The notes beneath the pieces were generated by a model. The model saw only the letters and a program-made list of their open reading frames with translations, was not told where the DNA came from and did no database searches. Position numbers and translations under genes: made by a program. This document shows positions 26,649 to 34,394 of a DNA stretch of 64,000 nt, in pieces; position 1 is the stretch's first letter; every line of letters begins with the position of its first letter. The stretch spans positions 204,001 to 268,000 of the forward strand of contig NZ_CP104969.1 in the NCBI RefSeq assembly GCF_025452195.1. Reading direction: 5' to 3'. The DNA is from Phyllobacterium zundukense (GTDB lineage Bacteria > Pseudomonadota > Alphaproteobacteria > Rhizobiales > Rhizobiaceae).

Positions 26649-26981
26649 TCAAACCTTTTCCACAGACAGGACGGCTCCGGTGGAGTCGATCAGACAAGTC
26701 GAACGCTGACCCTTGGCGTCGAGGATGATCTGATATTTGCCACCATCCACCGCCGCCGAACTCACGGGAAGGACCGTCGCGCTGTCGCCGCCAAACTTTG
26801 TCGCCGAAGCGCTGGCACAGGCCAGTTGCAAATCGGCTGGTGCCGTTTGTGCCGTGTTTCTTGCCATGTTTTCGGGTGTGGGGCCGTTGTCCGACACACA
26901 TCCTGCCAGCGCCAAAATACCACTCGCAATAATAATGAAGTTGATATTTTTCAAATGTCCTCGACCTGATTTGCAAAGCAT
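26649..26981 (-). CDS. Small lipoprotein
   Basis: Encodes 110 residues from the ATG at 26981, which has GGGGGAA upstream; a frame-extended start lacks that. A hydrophobic leader ends in the lipobox LALAGC, so the protein should be lipidated and anchored in a membrane. The mature part has two more cysteines (LACASAS and STCLID) and ends with a short beta-rich segment, GGKYQIILDAKGQRSTCLID. I recognise no named family. It is part of the envelope gene run, 23 bases behind the L,D-transpeptidase gene. Confidence 0.75.
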   Translation of the reverse strand: MLCKSGRGHLKNINFIIIASGILALAGCVSDNGPTPENMARNTAQTAPADLQLACASASATKFGGDSATVLPVSSAAVDGGKYQIILDAKGQRSTCLIDSTGAVLSVEKV

Positions 26982-27004
26982 CGTTTTCCCCCTGACTTTG
27001 CTGC

Positions 27005-27694
27005 TCAAACACCTTTGTAAAGTGACGCGCCCTGCATGAGCACGATCACTTTCGCTCCGACCTGGATCTGCGAAGCGAGATCGACAATGTCTTCATTGTT
27101 CATTCTGATGCAGCCCGACGACACATTGAGGCCGATAGACCAGGGCTCGGGCGTGCCGTGGATACGATAGATCGTGTCCTGATCTCCCTCGTAGAGATAA
27201 AGCGCGCGTGCCCCGAGCGGATTGTCTGGACCGCCTGGCATTCCCCCTGCAAACTTTACAGCTTTGGGGTCACGTGCCACCATCTCGGCTGGCGGCGTCC
27301 AGGTTGGCCATTCGGCTACGCGGCCGACGCGCACTATACCCGCCCATCCGAAGCCATCACGGCCAACGCCAATGCCATAACGAACGGCCTGACCGCCACC
27401 TTTGACGAGATAAAGGAAATGCTGGTTGCCATCGATGATGATGGTCCCCGGTTTTTCGGCGGTCCGGAACGGAACCACCTGCTTGCGAAATGCCTCGGGC
27501 ACCTGACCATTCGCCGCGTAATATTTGCGGGCTTTCTTGCTGTCATAGGCGATCCAGGTCCGGGTCTTCGTATCGTAGATCTGGGTCTTTGGAACCTGAG
27601 CCGATCCCGCGGCGATACCGCCAATTAGTAATCCCGCTACAGCCAGAAAAGTCGCTGAATGCATACCGAGAAACGATGCGGAACTTCTTTTCAT
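27005..27694 (-). CDS. L,D-transpeptidase (YkuD/ErfK family)
   Basis: Encodes 229 residues from the ATG at 27694, preceded by GGGGACGG and overlapping the upstream stop by four bases. A signal peptide covers about 30 residues. The YkuD domain runs from IIIDGNQHFLYLV to the end. The active site is plain: IHGTPEPWSIGLNVSSGCIRM contains the catalytic His and the SxGCIR cysteine. These enzymes cross-link peptidoglycan through 3-3 bonds or attach proteins to it in the periplasm. Co-transcription with OMP, DUF3300 and lipoprotein genes suggests work on the wall-outer membrane interface. Confidence 0.92.
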   Translation of the reverse strand: MKRSSASFLGMHSATFLAVAGLLIGGIAAGSAQVPKTQIYDTKTRTWIAYDSKKARKYYAANGQVPEAFRKQVVPFRTAEKPGTIIIDGNQHFLYLVKGGGQAVRYGIGVGRDGFGWAGIVRVGRVAEWPTWTPPAEMVARDPKAVKFAGGMPGGPDNPLGARALYLYEGDQDTIYRIHGTPEPWSIGLNVSSGCIRMNNEDIVDLASQIQVGAKVIVLMQGASLYKGV

Positions 27695-28662
27695 TTCGCC
27701 GTCCCCTTCAACCATTTTTCTACCCGGTCGGCGTTCTTTGCGACCCATGCCTTGGCGTAGTCTGCTGGCGGTTGCCGGTCGACTTCGACCGCATAACTCA
27801 TCTCTGTGATTTCATCGGGCGTGAAATCGATGCTCTCCAGAAACCTGGTAACTTCCGGTTTGCTCGTGGCCAATGCCTTCGAGTAGGCGATATGAAAGCG
27901 TGCGGTATCCCAGGCGACGGGCGCATTCGATTTGGCCAGCCAATCGGGGTCGTCCGCTGGCAGAATTACATGCCACTTGGATGCATCGTGGGCGGGCTCC
28001 TCAAGTTTGACGATATCGTGCAGCTTGAAGACGACATGGGGGCTGTAGCAGGCAAAAATAATCGGTTTATCTGTCGCTTCGGCCGCATCGACCGCCGCCA
28101 TGCCCATTTCCTCCGGCATTTCGAGAAGCCGCATTGTCTTGGCATAACCATAACTGTTGGCCCGGATGCGTTCGATGACTGTGGATGACCATGTCTCGGC
28201 GCCAATCCATATCTCTCCCTGCCCATCGCCGTCCGTGTCGAAGGCTGCAGTCTTTTTTGGATCGAGGAGATCGGCGACCGCATGGATGCCCGTTTTATCG
28301 ACTGTCTGCCTGGTCGTGCAAATGCCCTGCCAGGCGGCAACGCCGAAATCCGCGAGCTGGACTTTGTCGCCGTACTTCTCCACCAGTGAATTGAGGTTCG
28401 GCAGCCAGACCTCCGGATGGACATCGACCTCCCCGGAAGCAAGCCCGGCGAAAGCGGTCATCGTCCCCATCTCCTCGACGTCGACGCTCACATGCATGTT
28501 CGCTTCGAGAGTTGTCTTGATGATGTTTGCGGTGACCTGGCCCGACGGCCAATTAGGCATGGCGACAACCAGGTCGGCTGCAATTGAAATCGCGGGAACC
28601 GTCATCCAGACCGACAGGACCAATCCCGCAAATTGACCGAGCCTCTTTAATCGTTGCGTCAT
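27691..28662 (-). CDS. OpuAC/ProX-type glycine betaine/choline-like ABC substrate-binding protein
   Basis: Encodes 323 residues. I prefer the ATG at 28662 because GGGAG precedes it; an ATG at 28677 lies five codons upstream. A signal peptide ends near SIAA. The mature start (LVVAMPNWPSGQVTANIIKTTLE), then FAGLASGEVDVHPEVWLPN and WIGAETWSSTVIERIRA, follow the OpuAC family, which binds quaternary ammonium compatible solutes through an aromatic cage. No permease or ATPase gene is adjacent, so it is an orphan binding protein. It heads the envelope gene run. Confidence 0.85.
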   Translation of the reverse strand: MTQRLKRLGQFAGLVLSVWMTVPAISIAADLVVAMPNWPSGQVTANIIKTTLEANMHVSVDVEEMGTMTAFAGLASGEVDVHPEVWLPNLNSLVEKYGDKVQLADFGVAAWQGICTTRQTVDKTGIHAVADLLDPKKTAAFDTDGDGQGEIWIGAETWSSTVIERIRANSYGYAKTMRLLEMPEEMGMAAVDAAEATDKPIIFACYSPHVVFKLHDIVKLEEPAHDASKWHVILPADDPDWLAKSNAPVAWDTARFHIAYSKALATSKPEVTRFLESIDFTPDEITEMSYAVEVDRQPPADYAKAWVAKNADRVEKWLKGTAK

Positions 28663-28716
28663 CTGCCACGCTCCCACATGATATGGTCGGCATTAGCAGG
28701 CATCGATTGCATTATC

Positions 28717-28729
28717 GTAAGTACGTAAC
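28717..28729. promoter_or_regulatory. GTAAGTACGTAAC site between OpuAC and response-regulator genes
   Basis: This 13-mer in the 136-base divergent gap recurs in reverse complement at 33823-33835 upstream of the DUF202/sulfatase operon. It contains TACGTA and resembles the paired TAC-type half-sites used by NarL-family regulators. It is a candidate autoregulatory site for the adjacent response regulator. Confidence 0.4.
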
Positions 28730-28798
28730 TGTTAATTTTTGCCGGGAAAGCGTTTCCGGTGTAGAACTTGAAGGGTCCATTCGGACGCGTGGGGCGAT

Positions 28799-29431
28799 AT
28801 GACACGGATTCTGATCGCGGACGATCACGAGATCGTCCGGCAAGGCGTGAAAGCGATTCTGTCGAAGCGAGAACGCTGGCAAATCGTCGGGGAAGCAGCC
28901 GACGGGCGCGACGCTGTCGGGCAGGCGCGGCTGACCGAACCGGAAATCGCCATTCTCGACTACGCCCTGCCCTTCATCAATGGTGTGGAAGCAGCACGGC
29001 AAATCCGCCTGCACAGTCCAAAGACCGAGGTCCTGATATTTACCCAGCACGATAATGAAGCTCTGCTGCGCAATATTCTTGAAGCGGGCGTGCGCGGCTA
29101 TCTGCTGAAATCCGATGCCACGCAATATCTCATCCAGGCGGTGGAAGCATTGGAGCACCGCCAGCCGTTCTTTACGAAGACGGTGTCCGACATGCTCGTG
29201 TCATCCTATCTCGCTAAATCCGATGCTGCGTCGAGCATTCTCACCTCGCGCGAAACGGCAGTGGTCAAACTGATCGCCGAGGGTCACAGCAACAAGGAGA
29301 CGGCAGCAGTGCTTGGCCTCAGCGAGAAGACCATCGAAAGCCACCGGGCAGCTGCAATGCGGAAACTGGATGCCAAGTCCACCGCCGCGCTTGTTCGATA
29401 TGCCATACGAAACCGGTTGATCGAGGCTTGA
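28799..29431 (+). CDS. NarL/LuxR-family response regulator, orphan
   Basis: Encodes 210 residues. The receiver domain has the acidic pair Asp8-Asp9, phospho-acceptor Asp54 (AILDYALP) and the late Lys in YLLKSDA. The C-terminal LuxR helix-turn-helix (LTSRETAVVKLIAEGHSNKE, then GLSEKTIESHRAAAMRKL) binds DNA. No sensor kinase gene is adjacent. An unpaired HisKA_3-type kinase, the class that phosphorylates NarL-type regulators, lies at 38254-39960 and is a possible partner. The following hydrolase gene starts close behind and may be co-transcribed. Confidence 0.92.
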   Translation: MTRILIADDHEIVRQGVKAILSKRERWQIVGEAADGRDAVGQARLTEPEIAILDYALPFINGVEAARQIRLHSPKTEVLIFTQHDNEALLRNILEAGVRGYLLKSDATQYLIQAVEALEHRQPFFTKTVSDMLVSSYLAKSDAASSILTSRETAVVKLIAEGHSNKETAAVLGLSEKTIESHRAAAMRKLDAKSTAALVRYAIRNRLIEA

Positions 29432-29505
29432 CGATGGTTTCGCGCGCAATACTCAAGCACTACGATTGGTCACCCGCCGCAATTTCCTCGAGCGAAAGCA
29501 TCAAT

Positions 29506-30792
29506 ATGCATGACACCTCCGGAGCGATTGAGCTTCTGCCGCCACCCAGGCGCAATCGCGTGGCTGCATTGCCAGTGCTCGGGCTTTTGCTCACGCTCGT
29601 ATTGGCCGGTTGCGCCGGGCATGCCAAAGGCGTAATGACGCCAGTGGCTGTGACGGGTGCAACCGGTGGTTCAACAGTCGACATGCTCGTCGTGACCAGC
29701 CGCGTACCCTCGCACGATCCGGCAACGTTGTTTACAGGGGAGCGCAGCCCGACGCCCTATTTGACGGATATCACTGTATCCATCCCTTCCGATGCCAAGC
29801 GCAAACCGGGAACAGTCCAGTGGCCGAAAAAGGTACCGCCGAATCCGGAAACGGACTTTGCCGTGACAAAAGTGCAGCAACTGAATTCCCCCGAAGAGGG
29901 ACGCGCCTGGTTCCGCAAGCATGTCGTTGATGGGCATGCGATGGTCTTTGTCCATGGTTTCAACAACCGCTACGAAGATTCGGTATTCCGCTTCGCCCAA
30001 ATTGTCCACGATTCCAAGGCGAAGGTAACGCCGATCCTGTTCACCTGGCCCTCGAGAGCACGCGTCTTCGATTATAATTACGACAAGGAGAGCACCAACT
30101 TTTCGCGCACTGCGTTGGAACAGGGACTGCAAACGCTTGCCAAGGACAAGGACGTCAAGGAAATCACGGTCATGGCCCATTCGATGGGAACATGGCTCGC
30201 CATGGAATCACTGCGGCAGATGGCGATACGCGACGGCCGGGTGCAGCCCAAGATAAAGAACGTGATCCTTGCCTCGCCCGATATCGATGTCGACGTCTTC
30301 GCAAGACAATGGAACGAACTCGGCAAGGACAAGCCGAAAATCACCATCTTCGTGTCGCAGGACGACAGGGCCTTGAAGGTGTCGCGATTGATCTCGGGCG
30401 ATGTCGATCGTCTTGGTGCAATCAATCCGGCGGCAGAGCCTTACAAGACCAAGCTGGAAGCAGCCGGAATAACCGTCGTTGACCTGACCCAGGTCAAAAC
30501 CGATGATGGGTTGCGGCACGGCAAATTCGCCGAAAGCCCGGAAATCGTTCAGCTTATTGGACAGCGGCTCGTGACGGGACAGACGCTTACTGATTCAGAC
30601 GTCTCGTTTGCTGACGGCGTGACGGCGGTCGTGGCGGGAAGCGTCGGTACAGTGGGCAAGGTCGCAGCGACCACCGTGACCGCGCCGCTCACCGTGCTCG
30701 AAGGCAACAGGATCGAATATAGACGCCCTAAATCCGACAGGGTGCACGAGACCCTGAACAGCAAGTCACCCACGCCCGAGCTGAGCTATTGA
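29506..30792 (+). CDS. Lipoprotein alpha/beta hydrolase (DUF900 type)
   Basis: Encodes 428 residues from the ATG at 29506, which places a lipobox (LVLAGC) near residue 36. A start at 29434, just behind the response regulator, is possible and would add 24 residues. The domain has AMVFVHGFNNRYEDSVFRFAQ as oxyanion region and VMAHSMGTWLAMESLRQ as the nucleophile elbow (Ser in the GxSxG-like HSMG). DUF900 proteins are serine hydrolases of unclear substrate, here anchored to a membrane. The C-terminal 70 residues are Thr/Val-rich and lack family features. Confidence 0.82.
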   Translation: MHDTSGAIELLPPPRRNRVAALPVLGLLLTLVLAGCAGHAKGVMTPVAVTGATGGSTVDMLVVTSRVPSHDPATLFTGERSPTPYLTDITVSIPSDAKRKPGTVQWPKKVPPNPETDFAVTKVQQLNSPEEGRAWFRKHVVDGHAMVFVHGFNNRYEDSVFRFAQIVHDSKAKVTPILFTWPSRARVFDYNYDKESTNFSRTALEQGLQTLAKDKDVKEITVMAHSMGTWLAMESLRQMAIRDGRVQPKIKNVILASPDIDVDVFARQWNELGKDKPKITIFVSQDDRALKVSRLISGDVDRLGAINPAAEPYKTKLEAAGITVVDLTQVKTDDGLRHGKFAESPEIVQLIGQRLVTGQTLTDSDVSFADGVTAVVAGSVGTVGKVAATTVTAPLTVLEGNRIEYRRPKSDRVHETLNSKSPTPELSY

Positions 30793-30990
30793 ATTGGGCG
30801 ACGCAGTTTTGCTCAAGGAAACGACTCCCTCGCCAACGCGGTGGAGGGGCCCGAGCGTGTCCGTAACTGTCCGACTTCGCGGTGGGTGCAAGGGAGAGCG
30901 AATTCGCCAATCGCCGGCCCCGCTCGGGCGGGCCAACGGGAAGGGAGGCACCCTGTTTGCCCTTGGCGATGCTGGTCCAAAATAGCGCAG
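30793..30990. repeat. GC-rich intergenic repeat-like sequence
   Basis: The 313-base gap between the hydrolase and the next small gene has no credible gene. Its first two thirds contain inverted segments (CCCGAGCG at 30850-30857 against CGCTCGGG at 30921-30928; CTCCCTCGCC against later GGGAGG runs). The composition resembles the palindromic mosaic sequences spread through rhizobial genomes. Copy number elsewhere cannot be checked here. Confidence 0.45.
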
Positions 30991-30993
30991 GCA

Positions 30994-31020
30994 GCAACGA
31001 TGTTACTGTAACATCGTTGC
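30994..31020. promoter_or_regulatory. Perfect 27-base palindrome (13-bp arms, one-base centre)
   Basis: The arms are GCAACGATGTTAC and its exact complement, separated by a single T. There is no T-run after it and the arm is only moderately GC-rich, so a dimeric regulator site is likelier than a terminator. It lies 85 bases upstream of the start of the small secreted protein gene at 31106. The inner GTTAC-T-GTAAC resembles the sites near 28717 and 33818. Confidence 0.6.
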
Positions 31021-31105
31021 AAGAAATCCGGCCTCAACGCATCTTTGTTGCCTGAAGGCGTTTCTCGCGCCGATTCCGGCAAAAATACTGAAACAGGCTT
31101 ACCGC

Positions 31106-31390
31106 ATGAAACGCATACTGCCAGCTCTTCTAATCCTGCTCTGCGTCTCCGAGATTGCCGCAGCCGAGCCGCTGCAATCGCGCATGCTCCAGCGGCAAAC
31201 GGCTCGCGCCATCCGCAATGCGGGGTTCTGGTGTGACAGGATCACCGACGCTCGGATCGACAAGGCACGATCCGCCGACGGTCCCACGATCGTGCAGGTG
31301 ACCTGCGATGACAAAACGACATTCGCGCAATACAGCCTGACCATGAACGCCGACAACAGCAAGGTAACGAAAATCGAACCTTGGAAATAA
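31106..31390 (+). CDS. Small secreted protein of unknown function
   Basis: Encodes 94 residues with a signal peptide cut near IAAAE (residue 20). The mature part has two cysteines (GFWCDRI and VTCDDK) likely forming one disulfide, and ends SKVTKIEPWK. Such short exported proteins with two Cys are common in rhizobia and have no assigned role. The ribosome site is weak. A strong palindrome upstream suggests regulated expression. Confidence 0.7.
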   Translation: MKRILPALLILLCVSEIAAAEPLQSRMLQRQTARAIRNAGFWCDRITDARIDKARSADGPTIVQVTCDDKTTFAQYSLTMNADNSKVTKIEPWK

Positions 31391-31415
31391 AGGTTTCATC
31401 GCCCGCTTCGTAATT

Positions 31416-33161
31416 TTAATTGGTTGCGTCTGCCACCGGAGCAGGCAGGACAAAACCCGCCTTCGTCAGTCCCGCACCAAGCTGATCGACGATCTCCGGC
31501 GAATAGTGGCGGGCCGCCATGTCTGAGCGGAACGATGCGGGGAAGTGCTTGCGCTTGGCGTTCAGGCGTTTCGCCGCTTCGTCTATGTCTGCGGCATTGT
31601 TCATCTGGCCAGCTGCCGCAAGTTCAAGAACGTTGGCGATATAGTTTTCCGATCTGCCCATCTGTTGAACGCGAAGCAGAGCTTCCGCAAATTCTCCCCG
31701 CCGGTAAGCGTCGAGCGCAAGCGTAAGTCCGGCATCGCTGGGCGGAGCACCATCGATCATCTCCGCTTTGATCGCCATTCCCGCACCCTCCGCCCATCGC
31801 CCTGCGGCGAACAGCATCGCTCCGAGCTCGGCCGGAATAAGGCTATTGCCGGGATTGAGTCCCATTGCACGATAACCGGACACGAAAGCCGCTTCCCTCA
31901 GGTCATTGCGGAATTGTGCCAGCATCTGGGCATATCCGGCACGGTCGGACATGGGGGCGAGCGAAACGGCTTTGTCTGCCAGCGTCAGTGCCTGCACAGT
32001 CAATTCGGTCGGGGCTTCAGGCGCGTCCAGCTCAAGATTGACGATTGCGAGTTCAGCGTTGATGTCTGGATCATTCGGCGCGTTCAGCAGCGATGCCGCG
32101 AGGCAGGTTTGCACCTCTTGTAGCAGGCTTGTATCGAGCTGCTCGAGAGCCACGACCGACCGCAGGATGCAACCATTACCAAACGTCGGCGACGTCAGTT
32201 CACGCGTCAACTCCAGGCTGTTGATCACGCCGCGTGTGCCGGCAAACCGGTTTGCCAGGTCCGCTATCAGTTCGCGACGAACATCTATACCCGGCCTACC
32301 GTCGATGTCGATGCGCTCGACTCCGGAGCGCAGGGCTTCTCCCGTCGCGGGATTGACCACCTGCCACCACACCGCACGTTCGCGGTCGCCAGGGTGATAT
32401 TTGAGGATTACCTGATACCGGCTATCCACTCGACTTTCGGAACCAAACAGGGACCCTGCTGCCGATCGGATTCCGCCCGTTTCCGACGGCTTGTCTCCGG
32501 CAGCAAGCTTGAGAGTCTGATACTGCGACAGGGCCGTCATCAGGTAGTCGCGGATAAGCTCGGCCTCTATATCTGTCTGGTCACCAGCCAATTTCATGTC
32601 GATGGCAACATTTGGCTTGTCCGAAAAAACAGGACCCGTTCCAGAAAGAAACCACAAGAAACCGCAAGCGGCTGCTGCAAGTCCTGCAAGAACGAGCCGC
32701 CGATTGAAGGTCATGCTCTTCCAGCCGGAATTTGCACTCCCTATTTCGGACGCATCAAGAAGTTCGGCCTCGTCCAGAATTTCGATCTGAGGTGGAGCTT
32801 TGGTAAAAACCGGAATATAGCGCCCGCGCGGCAGCTCGATGCGGACGCTACCTTCTTCGGCGTGGGCCTCATAATACTGGGCAAGTGAGGCGCGAAGCCG
32901 CGTCGCTTCTATTCGGACAATTGGATCCGTCGTGGGATCAAAGCTGCAGGGGCGACCAAATACATCGACCGCGATCGTATAGGCCTTCACCGCAGCAGCA
33001 CGGCCCGCGAACATTTCGCTGGCTACAAATCGCAGGAAATTCCTGTTGCGATCGGTCGAGTGAAACTGGGGATCGGACAAGAGCCTGTCCAGTTCCTGCT
33101 TCGCCTCCTGTTCGGTGACCTCTTCGGCTTCCGTTGCGTCGACCTTTACGTCAACTTCCAT
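31416..33161 (-). CDS. Winged-helix regulator-like membrane protein with C-terminal helical repeats
   Basis: Encodes 581 residues from the ATG at 33161 after GGGGG; a GTG two codons earlier is possible. The N-terminal 120 residues (FLRFVASEMFAGRAAAVKAYTIAVDVFG, then DPIVRIEATRLRASLAQYY and IELPRGRYIPVF) match the winged-helix-like module found at the head of many alphaproteobacterial 'adenylate cyclase-like' or TolB/TPR regulators. A single membrane helix follows near residue 155-175. A large C-terminal part has TPR-like helices (ELAIVNLELDAPEAPTE; AELGAMLFAAGRWAEGAGMA). It may couple a periplasmic repeat domain to DNA or a cytoplasmic partner. No cyclase domain is present. Confidence 0.78.
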   Translation of the reverse strand: MEVDVKVDATEAEEVTEQEAKQELDRLLSDPQFHSTDRNRNFLRFVASEMFAGRAAAVKAYTIAVDVFGRPCSFDPTTDPIVRIEATRLRASLAQYYEAHAEEGSVRIELPRGRYIPVFTKAPPQIEILDEAELLDASEIGSANSGWKSMTFNRRLVLAGLAAAACGFLWFLSGTGPVFSDKPNVAIDMKLAGDQTDIEAELIRDYLMTALSQYQTLKLAAGDKPSETGGIRSAAGSLFGSESRVDSRYQVILKYHPGDRERAVWWQVVNPATGEALRSGVERIDIDGRPGIDVRRELIADLANRFAGTRGVINSLELTRELTSPTFGNGCILRSVVALEQLDTSLLQEVQTCLAASLLNAPNDPDINAELAIVNLELDAPEAPTELTVQALTLADKAVSLAPMSDRAGYAQMLAQFRNDLREAAFVSGYRAMGLNPGNSLIPAELGAMLFAAGRWAEGAGMAIKAEMIDGAPPSDAGLTLALDAYRRGEFAEALLRVQQMGRSENYIANVLELAAAGQMNNAADIDEAAKRLNAKRKHFPASFRSDMAARHYSPEIVDQLGAGLTKAGFVLPAPVADATN

Positions 33162-33311
33162 GGCCACCCCCGTGCTTCAGCCTGGACAGAATTGAACGGA
33201 ACAGGCGAAGAAGCCATAGGGTGAATACCCCAGGTTGCACTGGAATTATACTGAGACACTTAGTTTAAGCAGGATTGATCAGGAAACGAAGAGCTACGCC
33301 AGATTGATTGG

Positions 33312-33614
33312 TCAAGGTATTTTGCTGCGCGCCGCAATGCAAATATCAATAACTTCGTTTTCGATATCGGAACACAAGGTCTCGTATTCCACCAATAGTC
33401 TGTCGTCCGAGGAACCGTTTCGCCGCAAGCGGTCGAGCGTTGAACTCGCTTCGTCGAAGGCGTCGCAGAGGCTTACCAAAGTAGAATTCCGGGTACTGAG
33501 CATCTGCAGCTGACCGCGCATCGCGGGCAGTTTGAGCATCAATTTCCAGAGCCCCCTTTGGGATGAAGCCGTTGACATTGCCGATGCTGAACCTCCGCTT
33601 CCGTCGTAATCCAT
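33312..33614 (-). CDS. Small helical protein of unknown function
   Basis: Encodes 100 residues if the ATG at 33614 is used. The frame stays open up to 33881, but the upstream part has unnatural composition and overlaps paired inverted motifs, so I take it as a promoter region. The product is mostly amphipathic helix (LVSLCDAFDEASSTLDRLRR; LVEYETLCSDIENEVIDICI). No family is recognised and the ribosome site is poor. It may be a real short gene or a chance frame. The gap 33162-33311 shows nothing further. Confidence 0.45.
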   Translation of the reverse strand: MDYDGSGGSASAMSTASSQRGLWKLMLKLPAMRGQLQMLSTRNSTLVSLCDAFDEASSTLDRLRRNGSSDDRLLVEYETLCSDIENEVIDICIAARSKIP

Positions 33615-33713
33615 TCGAGCTATATTCCAGGTCAAAAGGCAGACGAACCGGCAACTACGCAGAACACCCGGTTTCTGTCTGACGATAGTGCATAATCGAT
33701 GCTCGCCGCGGGA

Positions 33714-33831
33714 GTACGTTACGGTAAAAACCGCGGGGACAGCTCCTAAGGGGCGCAAAATATTCTGATCGTGTTCAACGTGGATGTATGGCCTTGTCTC
33801 TTCTGGCCCCGCCTTTGTTACCGTTACGTAC
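33714..33831. promoter_or_regulatory. Inverted pair of TTACCGtTACGTAC-type motifs upstream of the sulfatase operon
   Basis: GTACGTTACGGTAA at 33714-33727 and TTACCGTTACGTAC at 33818-33831 are complementary at 13 of 14 positions, 90 bases apart. The second extends into a 13-mer also found upstream of the response regulator. The spacing would allow looping. It lies in the gap before the DUF202 start at 33881. Confidence 0.45.
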
Positions 33832-33880
33832 TTACAAGCGGGCATTCCCATAGCGAACGTGTACGCGACGAACAGGGCCA

Positions 33881-34363
33881 ATGACCTTCATGGAACATGC
33901 GAATTCAAAATCCCCGTCCGATGCGATTTCGGTGGATTTGTCCGCACGGCGTACTGGAATGTCGTTCCAGCGGACTCGCATGAGCGCCGACCGCACCTTG
34001 ATGTCGGTGATCCGCACTTCCCTTTCACTGATTGGCTTTGGATTTACAATATTCCAGTTCTTCGAGAAGTTGCGCGATGCCGGCACACTCACCCATGCCG
34101 GGGCGCCGCGCAGTTTCGGACTGGCGCTTGTCCTTCTCGGCATATGCATGCTTGTGATCGGCATCGTCTATCACACGCAGTTCATGCTCGAACTTCGACG
34201 TACCCGGGAGGAAATGGTGGCGGATGGCATCATTCACGGGGAGAGCCGCTATCCGGTTTCGTACACACTTGTGACGGCGGTAATCCTGCTTCTTATCGGT
34301 CTCTTCGCCGTCGCAAGCATGGTCTTTGATATCGGCCCATTTCAGGACGGAACGGGCAGCTGA
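33881..34363 (+). CDS. DUF202 (YidH-type) membrane protein
   Basis: Encodes 160 residues. The ATG at 33881 follows ACAGGG; another ATG three codons on is possible. A hydrophilic N-terminus of about 40 residues leads into three helices. FQRTRMSADRTLMSVIRTSLSLIGFGFTI is the DUF202 signature of basic and polar residues before helix 1. Function is unknown. It stands 31 bases before the sulfatase gene and probably opens that operon. Confidence 0.82.
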   Translation: MTFMEHANSKSPSDAISVDLSARRTGMSFQRTRMSADRTLMSVIRTSLSLIGFGFTIFQFFEKLRDAGTLTHAGAPRSFGLALVLLGICMLVIGIVYHTQFMLELRRTREEMVADGIIHGESRYPVSYTLVTAVILLLIGLFAVASMVFDIGPFQDGTGS

Positions 34364-34394
34364 TTCCTGGAGTAATCGTTCAAAGAGAGGAGTT

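Noticed and set aside
33615..33881. N-terminal extension of the small gene at 33312 up to 33881
   Set aside because: The extension has Cys, Thr and Arg-rich random-like sequence, abuts the DUF202 start and covers paired inverted motifs; a promoter region explains it better.
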